Assembly: GCA_963835775.1 (NCBI GenBank)
Contig: CAWIHB010000006.1
Coordinates: 186,001 to 250,000, forward strand
Length of the DNA: 64,000 nt
DNA from: Palsa-504 sp963835775
GTDB lineage: Bacteria > Actinomycetota > Actinomycetes > Streptosporangiales > Streptosporangiaceae
Direction: 5' to 3'
Part shown: in pieces, positions 1-9,323 of the stretch
Layout of the letters: every line of letters begins with the position of its first letter
How positions within the stretch are numbered: the first letter of the stretch is position 1
Made by a program: the position numbers and the translations under genes
Notes under the pieces: generated by a model
What the model was told of the DNA's origin: nothing
The model's database searches: none
What the model saw: only the letters and a program-made list of their open reading frames with translations

Positions 1-1115
1 TCGGCCACCGCCGCTGGCGCTGGGGTGCCGGACATGGCCGACCAGAGGCGCAGCCGCATGTGCCGGTCTAGGGGCGGCAGCGGGCAACGGTAGCGCACAC
101 GCCCGGGACTGACGGCGGCGGCCGATTCGGCGCCGGTTTCCAGGAAAACGAGCGGGGCCAGGCCGTCGATCGCCGCCACCGCCGCGGCCGGGAGCACATC
201 GGCGTGCTGCCACACGAGGACGCTGCCGTTGAGCCGTGCCTGCCGTAGCTCGCGCACGGCCGCCGGTCCTGGGTCGGGCAGGGCCGCCAGCATGACGGCA
301 TCGACCGAGACCAGGCGCTCGCCGAGTTTCGCCGCAGCCTGCGCGGCGAGCACCGTCTTGCCGGAACCCGCGGTCGCGGCGAGTTCTATCTCGATGCATG
401 GGCAGGTGCGGCCCGAGGCCAGCAGTGCGCCAGTGAAGCCCACGATCTCATCGAGCTCGGCGGGGTAGAGCACCGGCTCGCTGACAGGCTCGACGTCGCG
501 GCCGGTCAGGCCACAGCCGGCAGGCGGGCCGTCGCCGGTGAGCTGCGCAAGTATCAGCGGATCCGCGACCCATCCGCTGGCGGCGGAGAACGGTTGCGAA
601 GCGGTTGCACCGGGCCAGGCCAGTTCCCAGCGGGTGAGCGCCGACGCGGCGCAGACCAGGGAGGTGGGAGCCCAGCTCCACAGCGCGGCGGCGAGACCGA
701 TCGAAGCGTCGGCGGCCGCCGTGTCGTCGTGCAGGTAGCCGAACACCCGCCGTATCCCGGGAATGGCGTGTGCCGCCAGCGCAAGTGAGAGCAGGTTCGC
801 GTCCTGGGGCGTCAGCCCGAAAGTGGTAACCAGGTGATCCCAGCGGGGGTCCGGCGCAGAGTCCGCCAGCCGGTCCAGCGCTTCGGTGACCCCCGCCGCC
901 GTTGTGTCCTCCCGGTAGAACCGCTGTTCCGCGGCCTCCAGGCTCGCCACGGGCTGCAATGTCCGGTCGACCTCGCTATGGCTGATCGCCATCGCTCCGT
1001 CTTCCGGGTAGGGGCTCGCCGCCCACCATGCGCGCAACCACAGGACTCGCCGGGCTACCCGTAGCCGGACGTCGGTCAGCCAGGTCGGTTCGGCATTGTC
1101 GCTGCCGCTGGTCAT
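1..1115 (-). CDS. AAA+ ATPase of the eCIS cluster (C-terminal part beyond window)
   Basis: An open frame runs from ATG at 1115 to the window edge, about 371 codons, so the C-terminus is missing. About 235 residues of helical N-terminal sequence precede a P-loop, TAGSGKT. In eCIS clusters such an ATPase sits beside the cap gene and is thought to act in particle assembly or cargo loading; its exact role is unsettled. The start overlaps the stop of the DUF4255 gene by ATGA, so the two are translationally coupled in one leftward operon. I translated this frame directly from the sequence. The eCIS assignment rests mainly on context, because AAA ATPases are diverse. Confidence 0.75.
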   Translation of the reverse strand, partial: MTSGSDNAEPTWLTDVRLRVARRVLWLRAWWAASPYPEDGAMAISHSEVDRTLQPVASLEAAEQRFYREDTTAAGVTEALDRLADSAPDPRWDHLVTTFGLTPQDANLLSLALAAHAIPGIRRVFGYLHDDTAAADASIGLAAALWSWAPTSLVCAASALTRWELAWPGATASQPFSAASGWVADPLILAQLTGDGPPAGCGLTGRDVEPVSEPVLYPAELDEIVGFTGALLASGRTCPCIEIELAATAGSGKTVLAAQAAAKLGERLVSVDAVMLAALPDPGPAAVRELRQARLNGSVLVWQHADVLPAAAVAAIDGLAPLVFLETGAESAAAVSPGRVRYRCPLPPLDRHMRLRLWSAMSGTPAPAAVA

Positions 1116-2365
1116 GGGATGACCAGCCAGTGGGTCGGGTCGGACTCGATGCCGGCGACACGGACGCGGACTTGATAGGTCCCGCTGGGCAGTGCCGCGG
1201 GCGGGATGAGTGTGATGGCCGTGCCCGCCGGGTTGACAGAGAACTCGCCAGGACCGGGGGCATCGTCAGCGGGCTGGAGCGGGACGGTTCCGAGCAGCAC
1301 CTGGGTGGCGTTCGCGCTGAACCCGCTGCCCGCTATCACGTACTGGGCAGCCGCAGACAGCACCGTGCCCCCGGCCGGGTCGATGCTGGCCGCGACGGCT
1401 AGCGGTACCTCGGCCGTGCTGAAGGCACTCGTACCGCCGGCCGCGGTGACCTCCATCTGCATGCGGTACCGCCCGGGCGCGGGAGCGCCTGCGGGTGGAT
1501 TGCCTGTCGCGCCGGGAAGCCGTACCGTCCGGCGGATGGCGGATGGTGGCTGTGATGGAGGGACCAGCCAGGCGGTCACGTCACTCTGGCCGTTGCCCGG
1601 GTACGGCCCGGTAAGGATGAGCCGCGCGGTGGCAATGATGCCGAGACCGGTTCCGACGAGCCACACATCCTGCCCGGCGGCCACCGTCGCCGGATCCTGG
1701 ACGAAGGTGACGGCATCGCCGGAGGGGACGGCATAGTGGACCTCACGCTGCGTGCCCAGCAGCGCCGGGCTACGCAGGTCAGCGTCCGGCTCCACCGCGA
1801 GGCCGACCGATGATACCGGCGGCCCAGGTGGCGGCGCTGGTTCAGGTTCGATGAGAACGACGGCCGCGCGGTAAACCGCGCTCACCCGCAAGGCACTCGC
1901 CGTCGCCTGCCACAGCAGGCTCAACTCGTCGTAGGAGCGGCGCTCGAGGGTGAGCGTCGCCTCCCACGGCTGGCCCCCCGCGTCGAGGCCGCGTACGATC
2001 GGGTTCTCGTGGAAGACCCGCATGGCAATGCTCATCGCCTGCTGTTCCTGCACGTAGTTCCCCTCGGCGAATGCCGAAAGCAGATAGTAGAGATCCAGCG
2101 CCATAGGCTGGTACCTGACCGGCGGGCCGCCGGCGGTCTGCGACTGGGAATTCCAAAACAGGCTCTCCTGCGTCTTGTTCTCGTCGATGTGGTACAGGTA
2201 CATGCAAAGCTGAGTGCCCTGTCCCTGCCGGGCGGCGTCCGGGCTGAGCCCCGTCACGTTCACGCCGAACTGAGGTGTGGCCGGACTCCACAGCGACGCG
2301 TTGGGCCATGCGGTGGTGACGAGTCTTGTCAGCGTGTCGGTGACGACGGACAGGTCGAAAATCAC
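1112..2365 (-). CDS. DUF4255 (Pvc16-like) eCIS tail-cap protein with Ig-like C-terminus
   Basis: 417 residues. The first ~190 match the DUF4255/Pvc16 N-terminal pattern: an opening beta/alpha segment (MIFDLSVVTDTL), then LCMYLYHI, then a YQPMALDLYYLLSA block. This family is found in contractile injection systems and is thought to terminate the tube and sheath at the distal end. The remainder, from about 200, looks like two IPT/TIG or Ig-like beta domains, which such proteins often carry in actinobacteria. It lies 8 bp after the proline-rich gene and overlaps the ATPase start. The family call is firm; the terminator role comes from homologous systems. Confidence 0.85.
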   Translation of the reverse strand: MIFDLSVVTDTLTRLVTTAWPNASLWSPATPQFGVNVTGLSPDAARQGQGTQLCMYLYHIDENKTQESLFWNSQSQTAGGPPVRYQPMALDLYYLLSAFAEGNYVQEQQAMSIAMRVFHENPIVRGLDAGGQPWEATLTLERRSYDELSLLWQATASALRVSAVYRAAVVLIEPEPAPPPGPPVSSVGLAVEPDADLRSPALLGTQREVHYAVPSGDAVTFVQDPATVAAGQDVWLVGTGLGIIATARLILTGPYPGNGQSDVTAWLVPPSQPPSAIRRTVRLPGATGNPPAGAPAPGRYRMQMEVTAAGGTSAFSTAEVPLAVAASIDPAGGTVLSAAAQYVIAGSGFSANATQVLLGTVPLQPADDAPGPGEFSVNPAGTAITLIPPAALPSGTYQVRVRVAGIESDPTHWLVIP

Positions 2366-2373
2366 CGGCGCTC

Positions 2374-3690
2374 CTATGCCTGGTCCCAGCCGAACCAGGG
2401 GCCAAGGCCGCGGCTCAGCCGATCAGGAGGGCTCACTCGCCCCGGGCGCGGAGAGCGGGGATGCGCTGTGCTCTGAGCGGCCGCCACCACGGTGATCTCT
2501 ATCGTCCCTATGCTGAGCGTGGCGGGAGACGTCTCCGCCGGGCCCGATGCTTCCCGCCGGTGCAGTGGCGGGCCTGCCATGTCACCAGCAGGCTGCGGCA
2601 CCGCAAGCTGATTAACGGCCGCGCCCTCGTGCCGCAGGTACCTGCCTGAGAGCTCGCCAGCCACGGCTTGAATGACAGGTTGCCGACGGGGCGGATCAGC
2701 GGATAGTGCGGATGGTCCGGCGGCTGGACTTGAGGCCGCTGCCGTGCTGCTGGCGGTGGATGGGCCAGGCCGGGCACCGTCGGCGGTCCTGGTGACCGCC
2801 AGGCCGGGATACCCGGGTAGTGCACCGGTTAGGTCTGCCCTGTTACGCGTCGGCGGCACACCGGGTCCGGCAGCGGGTGCTTCGCTGATGTCGATGCGCG
2901 GCGGGGCCGTCCCGGCCCTGGCCCGCTCCGTCAGGCCAGGGCGCACCGTGCTTCCCGTGGTCCCGCTGCCGCCCGGTGCCTGGCTGGCCGGGCCGCCGGC
3001 TGGCGGAGCGGACGTCGGCAGCGCAGGCGGGCCGGAGTCGACGCGGCCGCCGTCGAGGCTGCTGGCGGCTGATGCGCCAGGCCGGGCACCACCGACCGTT
3101 CCGGTGACCGCCACGCGCGGGGGCCCGGGTAGTTCAGCGGTGACGTCTGCCCCGTTATGCGTCGGCGGCATACCGGGTCCGGCAGCAGGTGCTTCGCTGA
3201 TGCCGATGCGCGGCGGGGCCGTGCCGGCCCGGGTTCGCTCCGTCAGGCCAGGATGGGCCGTGCCTCCGGTCGTCCCGCCGCCGCCCGGTGCCTGGCTGGC
3301 CGGGCGGCCGCCGGCAGCCGACCGTGATTCGGCGGCCCCGTCCCGCCCCGGCTGTCCAGGCGTGTCATCCGGCGTCTGGCCGGTCGCACCGATGTTCATG
3401 ACGCCGTTCGCCCTGCTGCGCTGACTCGCCGCGACAGCGGCTGGCCTTCGTGGCGCTGGCCCACTGGAAGTCGGCGGTGTGGGAGTCGGTGCTGCTGTGG
3501 CCGGTGCTGACCGCCCAGGTACGGCTGTCGGCGACAGCGGGCCGGGCTCAGGAACGGTGGCTGCCTCTGGCAAGCCAAGCTCCGCATCCGCGAGGCCTAC
3601 GGGCGGGAACAGCGGCCGGGGCGGCTGCAGCAGCGGCCCGTCGTGGCGACCGGAGACCAGGGCCGCGAGGTAGCCGAGGCGGGTGGTCAT
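2374..3690 (-). CDS. Proline/alanine/glycine-rich eCIS spacer protein with internal duplication
   Basis: 438 residues, strongly low-complexity. The N-terminus (MTTRLGYLAALVSGR) is ordered-looking. The middle is a Pro/Ala/Gly/Thr-rich disordered region containing two ~80-residue repeats. The C-terminal part holds a short beta motif, LSIGTIEITV, which resembles a motif I associate with variable proteins of actinobacterial eCIS clusters. No catalytic motif is visible. It overlaps the gp26-like gene by ATGA (3687-3690), so it is co-translated with structural genes. Role unknown; a linker, chaperone or cargo-recruiting protein are all possible. The strong coding frame and the operon position argue that it is real. 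Confidence 0.7.
   Translation of the reverse strand: MTTRLGYLAALVSGRHDGPLLQPPRPLFPPVGLADAELGLPEAATVPEPGPLSPTAVPGRSAPATAAPTPTPPTSSGPAPRRPAAVAASQRSRANGVMNIGATGQTPDDTPGQPGRDGAAESRSAAGGRPASQAPGGGGTTGGTAHPGLTERTRAGTAPPRIGISEAPAAGPGMPPTHNGADVTAELPGPPRVAVTGTVGGARPGASAASSLDGGRVDSGPPALPTSAPPAGGPASQAPGGSGTTGSTVRPGLTERARAGTAPPRIDISEAPAAGPGVPPTRNRADLTGALPGYPGLAVTRTADGARPGPSTASSTAAASSPAAGPSALSADPPRRQPVIQAVAGELSGRYLRHEGAAVNQLAVPQPAGDMAGPPLHRREASGPAETSPATLSIGTIEITVVAAAQSTAHPRSPRPGRVSPPDRLSRGLGPWFGWDQA
2763..3315. repeat. Tandem ~240-bp duplication inside the proline-rich eCIS gene
   Basis: Two diverged direct copies, about 2763-3001 and 3075-3315, both in coding frame. Both encode the same order of motifs on the minus strand: PASQAPGG, PGLTER, AGTAPPRI, ISEAPAAGPG and GARPG. 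By eye they are roughly 75-80% identical. Confidence 0.8.
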
Positions 3691-4454
3691 GCGGGCACCC
3701 GCTGATCATGGATGAGGGCGGCATACCTGGCGCGGCGCCGCCGTGGCAAGAGCAGGATGTCGCGTTCCGGCCAGCCGAACGTGGACGCCAGCAGATGTAC
3801 CTGCTCGTACAGGTCGCCAGCTGCGTAGCGTAGTTCGGCCAGCGTGTAGGTCAGAGGCTCGAATTGCAGCACCACATCGCCGTCGCAGGCCGGGCACCGG
3901 GCCGCCACCGGCCCGTCCAGGCTGGGTGCCAAAGCGTACATCGCGCGGCTGATCCGGCGCGCCACCGCTGCGTGGATGACCGCTGGGTCCAGGCAGCGCT
4001 GCCTGAGACACAGCTCAGGATCCGGCGCGCTGATCGCCGTCTGCAAGTCGCCGATCGTGGGCAGCCGGAACGCCGCGCTGCCGCCCGCCAGCTCAAACCA
4101 TCCGGCCTCGTCGCCATGCAGCACGCCCCGGCATCGCCGGGGCCGGTGGTGCCTGAGGTAAGCGGAGATGCTGAACGCGATATCCATGGGTTCGTGGCAG
4201 GCGGGATCGGCGCAACATCCCTGGGCCCTGATCGTGTCGCCAAGCCAGGTCTGCCTTATGACCAGTGCGATGGCGCCCAGGTCAGCGGCGGGTAGTTCTT
4301 CCCACGCGATCGCCTCACCGGTGGCATCGACGGCGACGCGGCCAGCCAGCCGCACCATGGTGGTGACGGGACAGTCCGCTGGCTCCAGGACAATGAGTTC
4401 GTCCTCGCCCGTTGTCTCCCGTATCTCGAGCGTCACCCTGCTGACCGGGAGCAC
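3687..4454 (-). CDS. T4 gp26-like baseplate hub protein of the eCIS cluster
   Basis: 255 residues. It has a possible zinc-binding arrangement: Cys pairs around residues 88-95 (CCADPAC) and again in CPACDGD near 200. It ends in a Phe-Gly-Trp then Arg-rich segment (TFGWPERDILLLPRRRRARY). That ending and size are typical of proteins annotated as T4 gp26-like baseplate hub components in phage tails and eCIS. The GTG start lies 2 bp after the tube gene stop, and the end overlaps the proline-rich gene, so it belongs to the same operon. The assignment is by pattern recognition, without alignment. Confidence 0.65.
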   Translation of the reverse strand: MLPVSRVTLEIRETTGEDELIVLEPADCPVTTMVRLAGRVAVDATGEAIAWEELPAADLGAIALVIRQTWLGDTIRAQGCCADPACHEPMDIAFSISAYLRHHRPRRCRGVLHGDEAGWFELAGGSAAFRLPTIGDLQTAISAPDPELCLRQRCLDPAVIHAAVARRISRAMYALAPSLDGPVAARCPACDGDVVLQFEPLTYTLAELRYAAGDLYEQVHLLASTFGWPERDILLLPRRRRARYAALIHDQRVPA

Positions 4455-4456
4455 GC

Positions 4457-4963
4457 CTACGTTTCCTTCTGCTCAGTCAATGTGGTATCACGCTCCCATC
4501 CCTCGTTCTGCAGGATGATGTGTTCGATCGCCACGCCGTTCTGGCTCGCGTCGAGATCCGGCAGTGCCTGGAATTCCGACACCCAGCAACGGTGCACTGT
4601 GTACCGGTGGACGGGCTGGGCTTCCTCGTTCAGCAGGTCAATCCGGATCTCCTTGCGCAGGTTCAGCAGTGACGTGGTAGGCGAGCCCTTGTCCAGCACC
4701 TGCGCGGCGTTCGCCCAGTCCTCGAAGTCGGTGTCGAATGTGACGCCGCGCTCTAGGGTGATCGGCTCGTACTTCATGCGGCCGAGCCCCTTGAGGATGA
4801 CCGCGTTCCCGCCTTCGATGTAGTCGATGACATCGGACGATCTTTTCAGTCCCGTTACCTTGCTGACCGCGGCCACGGCAGCAGTGCTGGAGCCGAAGTA
4901 GACCAGGAACCGGTAGTTCTTGTACGGATCGAAGCGGCTGGTATTGACGGTGAATATCGCCAT
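4457..4963 (-). CDS. Phage tail tube protein (gp19-like), eCIS inner tube
   Basis: 168 residues, the usual length of eCIS tube subunits. It shows the family pattern: N-terminal DPYKNYRFLVYF, then VSKVTGLKRSSDVIDY, then ITLERGVTFDTDFEDW, and a C-terminal HIILQNEGWERD. This is the T4 gp19-like tail tube family, whose hexameric rings form the inner conduit expelled when the sheath contracts. It sits directly between the sheath gene and the gp26-like gene, the normal order. The ATG start is supported by the conserved N-terminus. Confidence 0.93.
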   Translation of the reverse strand: MAIFTVNTSRFDPYKNYRFLVYFGSSTAAVAAVSKVTGLKRSSDVIDYIEGGNAVILKGLGRMKYEPITLERGVTFDTDFEDWANAAQVLDKGSPTTSLLNLRKEIRIDLLNEEAQPVHRYTVHRCWVSEFQALPDLDASQNGVAIEHIILQNEGWERDTTLTEQKET

Positions 4964-4972
4964 GACGGTTCC

Positions 4973-6716
4973 TCAGGTTTGGGTCTGGCCAGCAAGCTGA
5001 GTGATCTGGACAATGACGAACTCCGCGGGTTTCAGCGGCGCGAAGCCCACGAGGAGGTTCACCACGCCCGCGTCGATGTCTGCCTGGGTCGTCGTCGTAC
5101 TATCGCACTGGACCAGGAAAGCTTCGGACGGCGTGCTGCCCTGGAAATAGCTGCCCTGCCGGAACAAGGTGAGCATGAAGGCGTTGACTTCCTGAGTCAG
5201 GGCATTCCACAGCGGCGTGTCGTTGGGCTGGAACACGGCCCAGCCGAGGCTGCCGTAAAGCGACTGCTCGATGAACAGGGCGGTCCGCCTTACCGGGACG
5301 TATTTCCATTGCTCGAATGCTGGATTCTGAGACACCAGGGTCCGCGCGCCGAATACCACGGTCCCCATGCCGGGAAAGTCCCGCAGGCAATTGACGCCGT
5401 CGCCGTTGAGGACGCCCTGCTGCATATCGGTCATCCGGCCCCATGCCACCACCCCGGAGGCGCCGTTTATCGTCGTCTCCACAGGCCGGCGCCTTGCCGA
5501 CACTCCACGAGGCGTCCTCTTGCGCGAAGATCCCGGCTACGAAGCCGCTCGCGGGCGAAACAGACTGCTGCTGCGTCAGCGGGTCGATGGTATTCAGATA
5601 CGGGAAGTAGATAGCACCGTTCGCGCTGACCGGGATGGGAGGCGGTGTCCACGTCCCGGTGGGCCGGCCGTTCCAGAAGTCGTCCATCGCGACCTGAGCG
5701 GGCGTCCCGGAAGGCGCCGGAGTTGCCTGTTCCGGTAGCGGGCTAACGGCACTTGTCGTGGCGTTCGGCGGGGCGTCCATGATGAAGAACGCTCTCTTCT
5801 GCTCACAGAAGGCCAGGGCCTCGGAAAGCACGGCACTCTGCGCGTCACAGACCGGTGAGATACCGGGCAGGACCATCAGGTTGAAGATGGGCACATCGAC
5901 GTCGAGCGACGCGCCGGCCTGGAACACGCTGTCGTAGTCGCCAGGTTTGATCAGTGTCGTTGTATTGCCCAGGTTCGGATCTGCCGGATAGCTGAGTGTA
6001 TACGTATTGAGATTGTTGCCCGCGCTTGATTCCGGGAACGCTGTTAGCGTGCTGCCCGGCGGCTTCTGCACCTCGACAAGTACTGACTGAGCGAGCTGGT
6101 CGGCAATGCTATTCGCAGGCACTGCCCGGTAGGTTTCCACCTGCGAGGAAAAGGAAGAGGCAGAGGGATCGGAAGAGGGAGGGGAATAAGTGATGATGAT
6201 GTCGGCAAGGGCGTTTTCGTTCCCCTTCGAATCCATGCGCACATTGACCAGCTGCACGGTGGTGGGGGCACCATAGGAGGTGCCAGGATTGTCCTGGGTA
6301 GGGGCAGGATAGACTCCACCGGGCTCCAGGGCTGTGAACTGTACCGCCGTGGGGCTGTCCCCGGCGGACATATCGATACTCGCGCTGGCTTGGGGGAGCG
6401 CCGCCTGGAGACCGATGACCCAGGCGTCTGACCCGCCATTGGAGAAGAACTGGAAGACGGCGTTGCCGACATAATCGGGCAGGTAGGAGCCGAAAGAGAA
6501 GAAGCCGCCGAAGTTAGCTTGATAATCAGCGAAGCTGAATATTTCTATCGCCTTGTTGAAGTTGAGTTGGGGTGGCACTGTGTTGGGTTGGACTGTCTTG
6601 AACGGGTGCGTGTAACCGATGAACACGGTCACGGACGTGGGGGCTGCGGTCACCGAATGGTTGTAACTCGGCAGCTCTTCGATGTAGACACCTGGATACG
6701 TAGGTGTTATGGGCAT
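4973..6716 (-). pseudogene. Contractile tail sheath protein, broken by a one-base frameshift near 5483
   Basis: The first frame (from 6716) opens with MPITPTYPGVYIEELPS, the classical N-terminus of phage/eCIS sheath proteins, and is sheath-like up to DASWSVGKAPA. The C-terminal sheath domain (VETTINGASGVVAWGRM, LNGDGVNCLRDFPGMG, VPVRRTALFIEQSL) continues in another frame down to 4973. Dropping the single base at 5483 joins the two perfectly, giving a protein of about 580 residues. The sheath is the contracting outer shell, so the particle would be inactive if the shift is real. It could also be a sequencing error. Programmed shifting is not known for sheath genes and no slippery run is seen. 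Confidence 0.85.
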
Positions 6717-6914
6717 GGTTCCTCCCCGGCGGCCGAGCCAAGCGGTTCTCTACGCAACCAAAATAAGCGGGAAGCTGTCACCGGACCGTCACGTAGCTGT
6801 CACCATTTCCCGACGGCAAGAAGCAGGCCTTGACGGAAGACGCAAACCTCTTCGACACTTTGGTGACTGGCCACGGATTAGTGCCTCGTCCAGGAGCAGG
6901 CAGTTGGGGGTGCC

Positions 6915-7628
6915 ATGGGCGCCATCTTCGTCTCGTGGGGGATTAGCGGCGCGGTGCTCCTCGGTCTCACGATCGCTGTGGGCCTCGCCGCAGCTAGGCG
7001 GATAGACGGGATCCTGATCGACGAGCGCGGCCGTTACAGCCTCACTCACCTGCAGCTCTGCCTGTGGACGATCGTGATTCTCTCGCTGATCTCGGGGGTG
7101 TTCTTTGGCCGTCTGGTACACGGTGTACCCTCGCCGCAGGACTTCGACATTCCAGCTGATGTGATCGGCCTGTTCGCCATCAGCGCCGGCTCCGCAGTGA
7201 CGTCGACGGCCATCAAGCGGACCAAGGACACCACTCGGCCCTCGAATGTCGCGGCCAGCGGGGGGCGCAACTACCCGCCGCAGCTAGCACAGATCTTCCT
7301 GGTCGAGGAGGGCACATTCGCGAACCAGGCCGTCGATATCGGCAAGTTCCAGCAGTTCGTGGTCACGATCGTTGTCGTCGTCGCTTACATCGCCCTCGCC
7401 GTGCACGCGATCCAGATGGCGGGTACGGCTAGTGCCCTCACGACCCTGCCTGACATAACCGGCGCTTTCCTGGTGCTTCTCGGCATCAGCCACGGCGCGT
7501 ACGTGGGCGCGAAACTTCCCAGCTCCGCTGGGAAGCCGTCAGGTCTTGTCGTCGCTGACCGCACCGCGGACCCCCGCACGTACCGGGTCATGAAGCGGGC
7601 AGCGAGCGCGGCGCTGCAACGCTCGTAA
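6915..7628 (+). CDS. Four-helix membrane protein next to the eCIS cluster
   Basis: 237 residues with hydrophobic segments at about 5-25, 46-65, 75-92, and a C-terminal pair at about 142-165 and 178-195. The N-terminus (MGAIFVSWGISGAVLLGL) looks like a signal-anchor. A charged block, DGILIDERGRYSLTHLQL, follows the first helix. No catalytic motif is visible and I do not recognise the family. It is divergent from the sheath gene, separated by ~200 bp that must hold both promoters. Membrane proteins are common neighbours of actinobacterial eCIS loci, but a functional link is inference. Confidence 0.7.
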   Translation: MGAIFVSWGISGAVLLGLTIAVGLAAARRIDGILIDERGRYSLTHLQLCLWTIVILSLISGVFFGRLVHGVPSPQDFDIPADVIGLFAISAGSAVTSTAIKRTKDTTRPSNVAASGGRNYPPQLAQIFLVEEGTFANQAVDIGKFQQFVVTIVVVVAYIALAVHAIQMAGTASALTTLPDITGAFLVLLGISHGAYVGAKLPSSAGKPSGLVVADRTADPRTYRVMKRAASAALQRS

Positions 7629-8031
7629 CGAGGCATCCGGGCTGAGGAAATCCGCAGCCGAGAGCTGGTCCCACCTGGCATCCTTGCCGTGCTGGAGCTT
7701 AATAGCTGCGGCAAGACCTGAGTATTACTTGACAGCGCATACAAAAGGTCTTGAATGGGATATATCGCACGAGCATGAAACCTCGGCAACACTTCAGATT
7801 AGCCTGGGCGTGGCGGAGATTTTGGGACAGCTATGGCACCTCACCAGGACGGACTGTCCATTTCCTGTGGCCTGGCGGGCGACGGCAACCCAGTGGATCG
7901 CGGGACCTGCTCTTTGACGTCCGGACACGTACTGGCGGCCTCGGCGATACCCCACGCGGCTCCGATGCCAGCGTCAACGTGCTCGTTGCGGAGCTGAAGA
8001 GGACAAGCCGTCAGCAAATAAGGGGATCGGC
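7629..8031. other. Non-coding gap between membrane gene and first BTAD gene
   Basis: About 400 bp without a convincing gene. It is more AT-rich than its surroundings around 7700-7800. It presumably holds the promoter of the BTAD gene, whose start is preceded by AGGGG at 8021-8025. No repeat or strong hairpin was seen. Confidence 0.5.
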
Positions 8032-8778
8032 ATGGTGTGCGAGGATGTGCAGCGAGAGCCGACGAGAGGCGAACACGTTCAACTGCGGCTTCAACTCCTG
8101 GGCGAGTTCGTGCTCGCGCGGGAAGGCCGGCGACTGGCTTTGCCCCTCGGTGCTCAGCGGCTTCTCGCGTTCCTTGCGCTACACGGGCCGACCCCAAGGC
8201 CTGTCATCATGGGGACGCTGTGGCCTAGCGTCGGCGAGCGGCATGCCCGCGGCTGTCTGCGCACCACGATATGGCGGCTGAATCGTAACGAGCCACGCCT
8301 TATCGGGCCTGCTGGTGACGCGCTTGTGTTGCGGCCTGAAATCGCAGTGGACACCCATGCCTTCAGCTACTCAGCCCGCAGCATTCTACAGGGCTCACTC
8401 TCGGCCGCCACCGAGTGCGCGGTTCTCCGCATTCTCGGCGATCTGTTGCCGGGCTGGTACGACGACTGGGTGATCTTCGAACGCGAACGGCTCCGGCAGC
8501 TCCGGCTCCACGCCCTGGACGCTCTCGCGTCACGGCTGGCTGCCGATGGTCACTACGCCGATGCACTGGAAGCCGCCATCGAGGCCACCCGGCTTGAGCC
8601 GCTGCGCGAAAGCGCCCACCGGGCAATCGTCGCGATCCATCTGGCGGAGGGCAACGCAGCCGAGGCGATGCGTCACTACGAGCTTTTCCGGGAACTCCTC
8701 GGCACCGAACTCGGCATCAAACCATCGCCGCAGCTCACCGGCATGCTGCCGACCGTATCGCCAGCTGCTGGCCGCTGA
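8032..8778 (+). CDS. BTAD-domain (SARP/AfsR-like) transcriptional regulator 1
   Basis: 248 residues. The N-terminal ~100 form an OmpR-type winged-helix (LRLQLLGEFVLAREGRRL, LRTTIWRLNR). The rest is a bacterial transcriptional activation domain: LLPGWYDDWVIFERERLRQLRLHALDAL, then RESAHRAIVAIHLAEGN and a terminal LGIKPSP. This is the SARP layout without extra ATPase or TPR domains. Such regulators activate nearby clusters by binding repeats upstream of promoters. The ATG at 8032 has an AGGGG ribosome site. It is paralogous to the gene at 9324, and proximity suggests regulation of the eCIS genes, which is inference. Confidence 0.9.
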   Translation: MVCEDVQREPTRGEHVQLRLQLLGEFVLAREGRRLALPLGAQRLLAFLALHGPTPRPVIMGTLWPSVGERHARGCLRTTIWRLNRNEPRLIGPAGDALVLRPEIAVDTHAFSYSARSILQGSLSAATECAVLRILGDLLPGWYDDWVIFERERLRQLRLHALDALASRLAADGHYADALEAAIEATRLEPLRESAHRAIVAIHLAEGNAAEAMRHYELFRELLGTELGIKPSPQLTGMLPTVSPAAGR

Positions 8779-8845
8779 CGAGAGCGGCCACGGCCGGGAT
8801 CTGAACTTGGTCCCACGGTCCATGACGTTTCAGTGACGTCCGACG

Positions 8846-9091
8846 TTGGACACTTCGGCCATGGGCGCTATCGACGAAGAGCGGGCGGCCGTCATGATCC
8901 TGCGCGCCTGGGTAGAGCCCGGCCACGAGGACCGGCTGCGAGTTCGCATCATTCAGCTGGTGCAGGGCGAGGCGGCCGGTTCCGTCGGACGGGCGTGCAC
9001 GTCGATCGATGAGGTATGCGCTGTGATCCGCGTCTGGCTGCTGGACCTGGAGGGCCGTCCGGAACCGTTTCAGCCGTCAGCCAGTCAGTAG
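8846..9091 (+). CDS. Small hypothetical protein between the two BTAD regulators
   Basis: 81 residues from TTG at 8846, or about 76 from ATG at 8861 (MGAIDEERAAVMILRAW), which I favour because the sequence after it is protein-like. It has mixed alpha/beta character (RLRVRIIQLVQGE, CTSIDEVCAVIRVWLLDLE) and no membrane segment. I do not recognise it. Its place between two same-strand regulators and near the eCIS genes suggests an accessory role, but nothing specific can be said. Confidence 0.5.
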   Translation: MDTSAMGAIDEERAAVMILRAWVEPGHEDRLRVRIIQLVQGEAAGSVGRACTSIDEVCAVIRVWLLDLEGRPEPFQPSASQ

Positions 9092-9323
9092 CAGCATGCC
9101 TCTCAGCAGGACTCCTCGCTGTGCCGTGGCGAGCGTGACGGCTCCGTGACGCATCATCCCCAGACTTATCTGTGTGTCACGTTTAACCAGTATCAAGTGG
9201 AACCAACGTCGTGACCCGGGCCTCGTCTGGGACAGCGGACGGCCGCGCCGGGGACGGATCATGCGCTGCCCTGCGAAAGCGTCCCGACTGGGCGCGGGTT
9301 ATTGATGGAAAACGGCATGGAGG

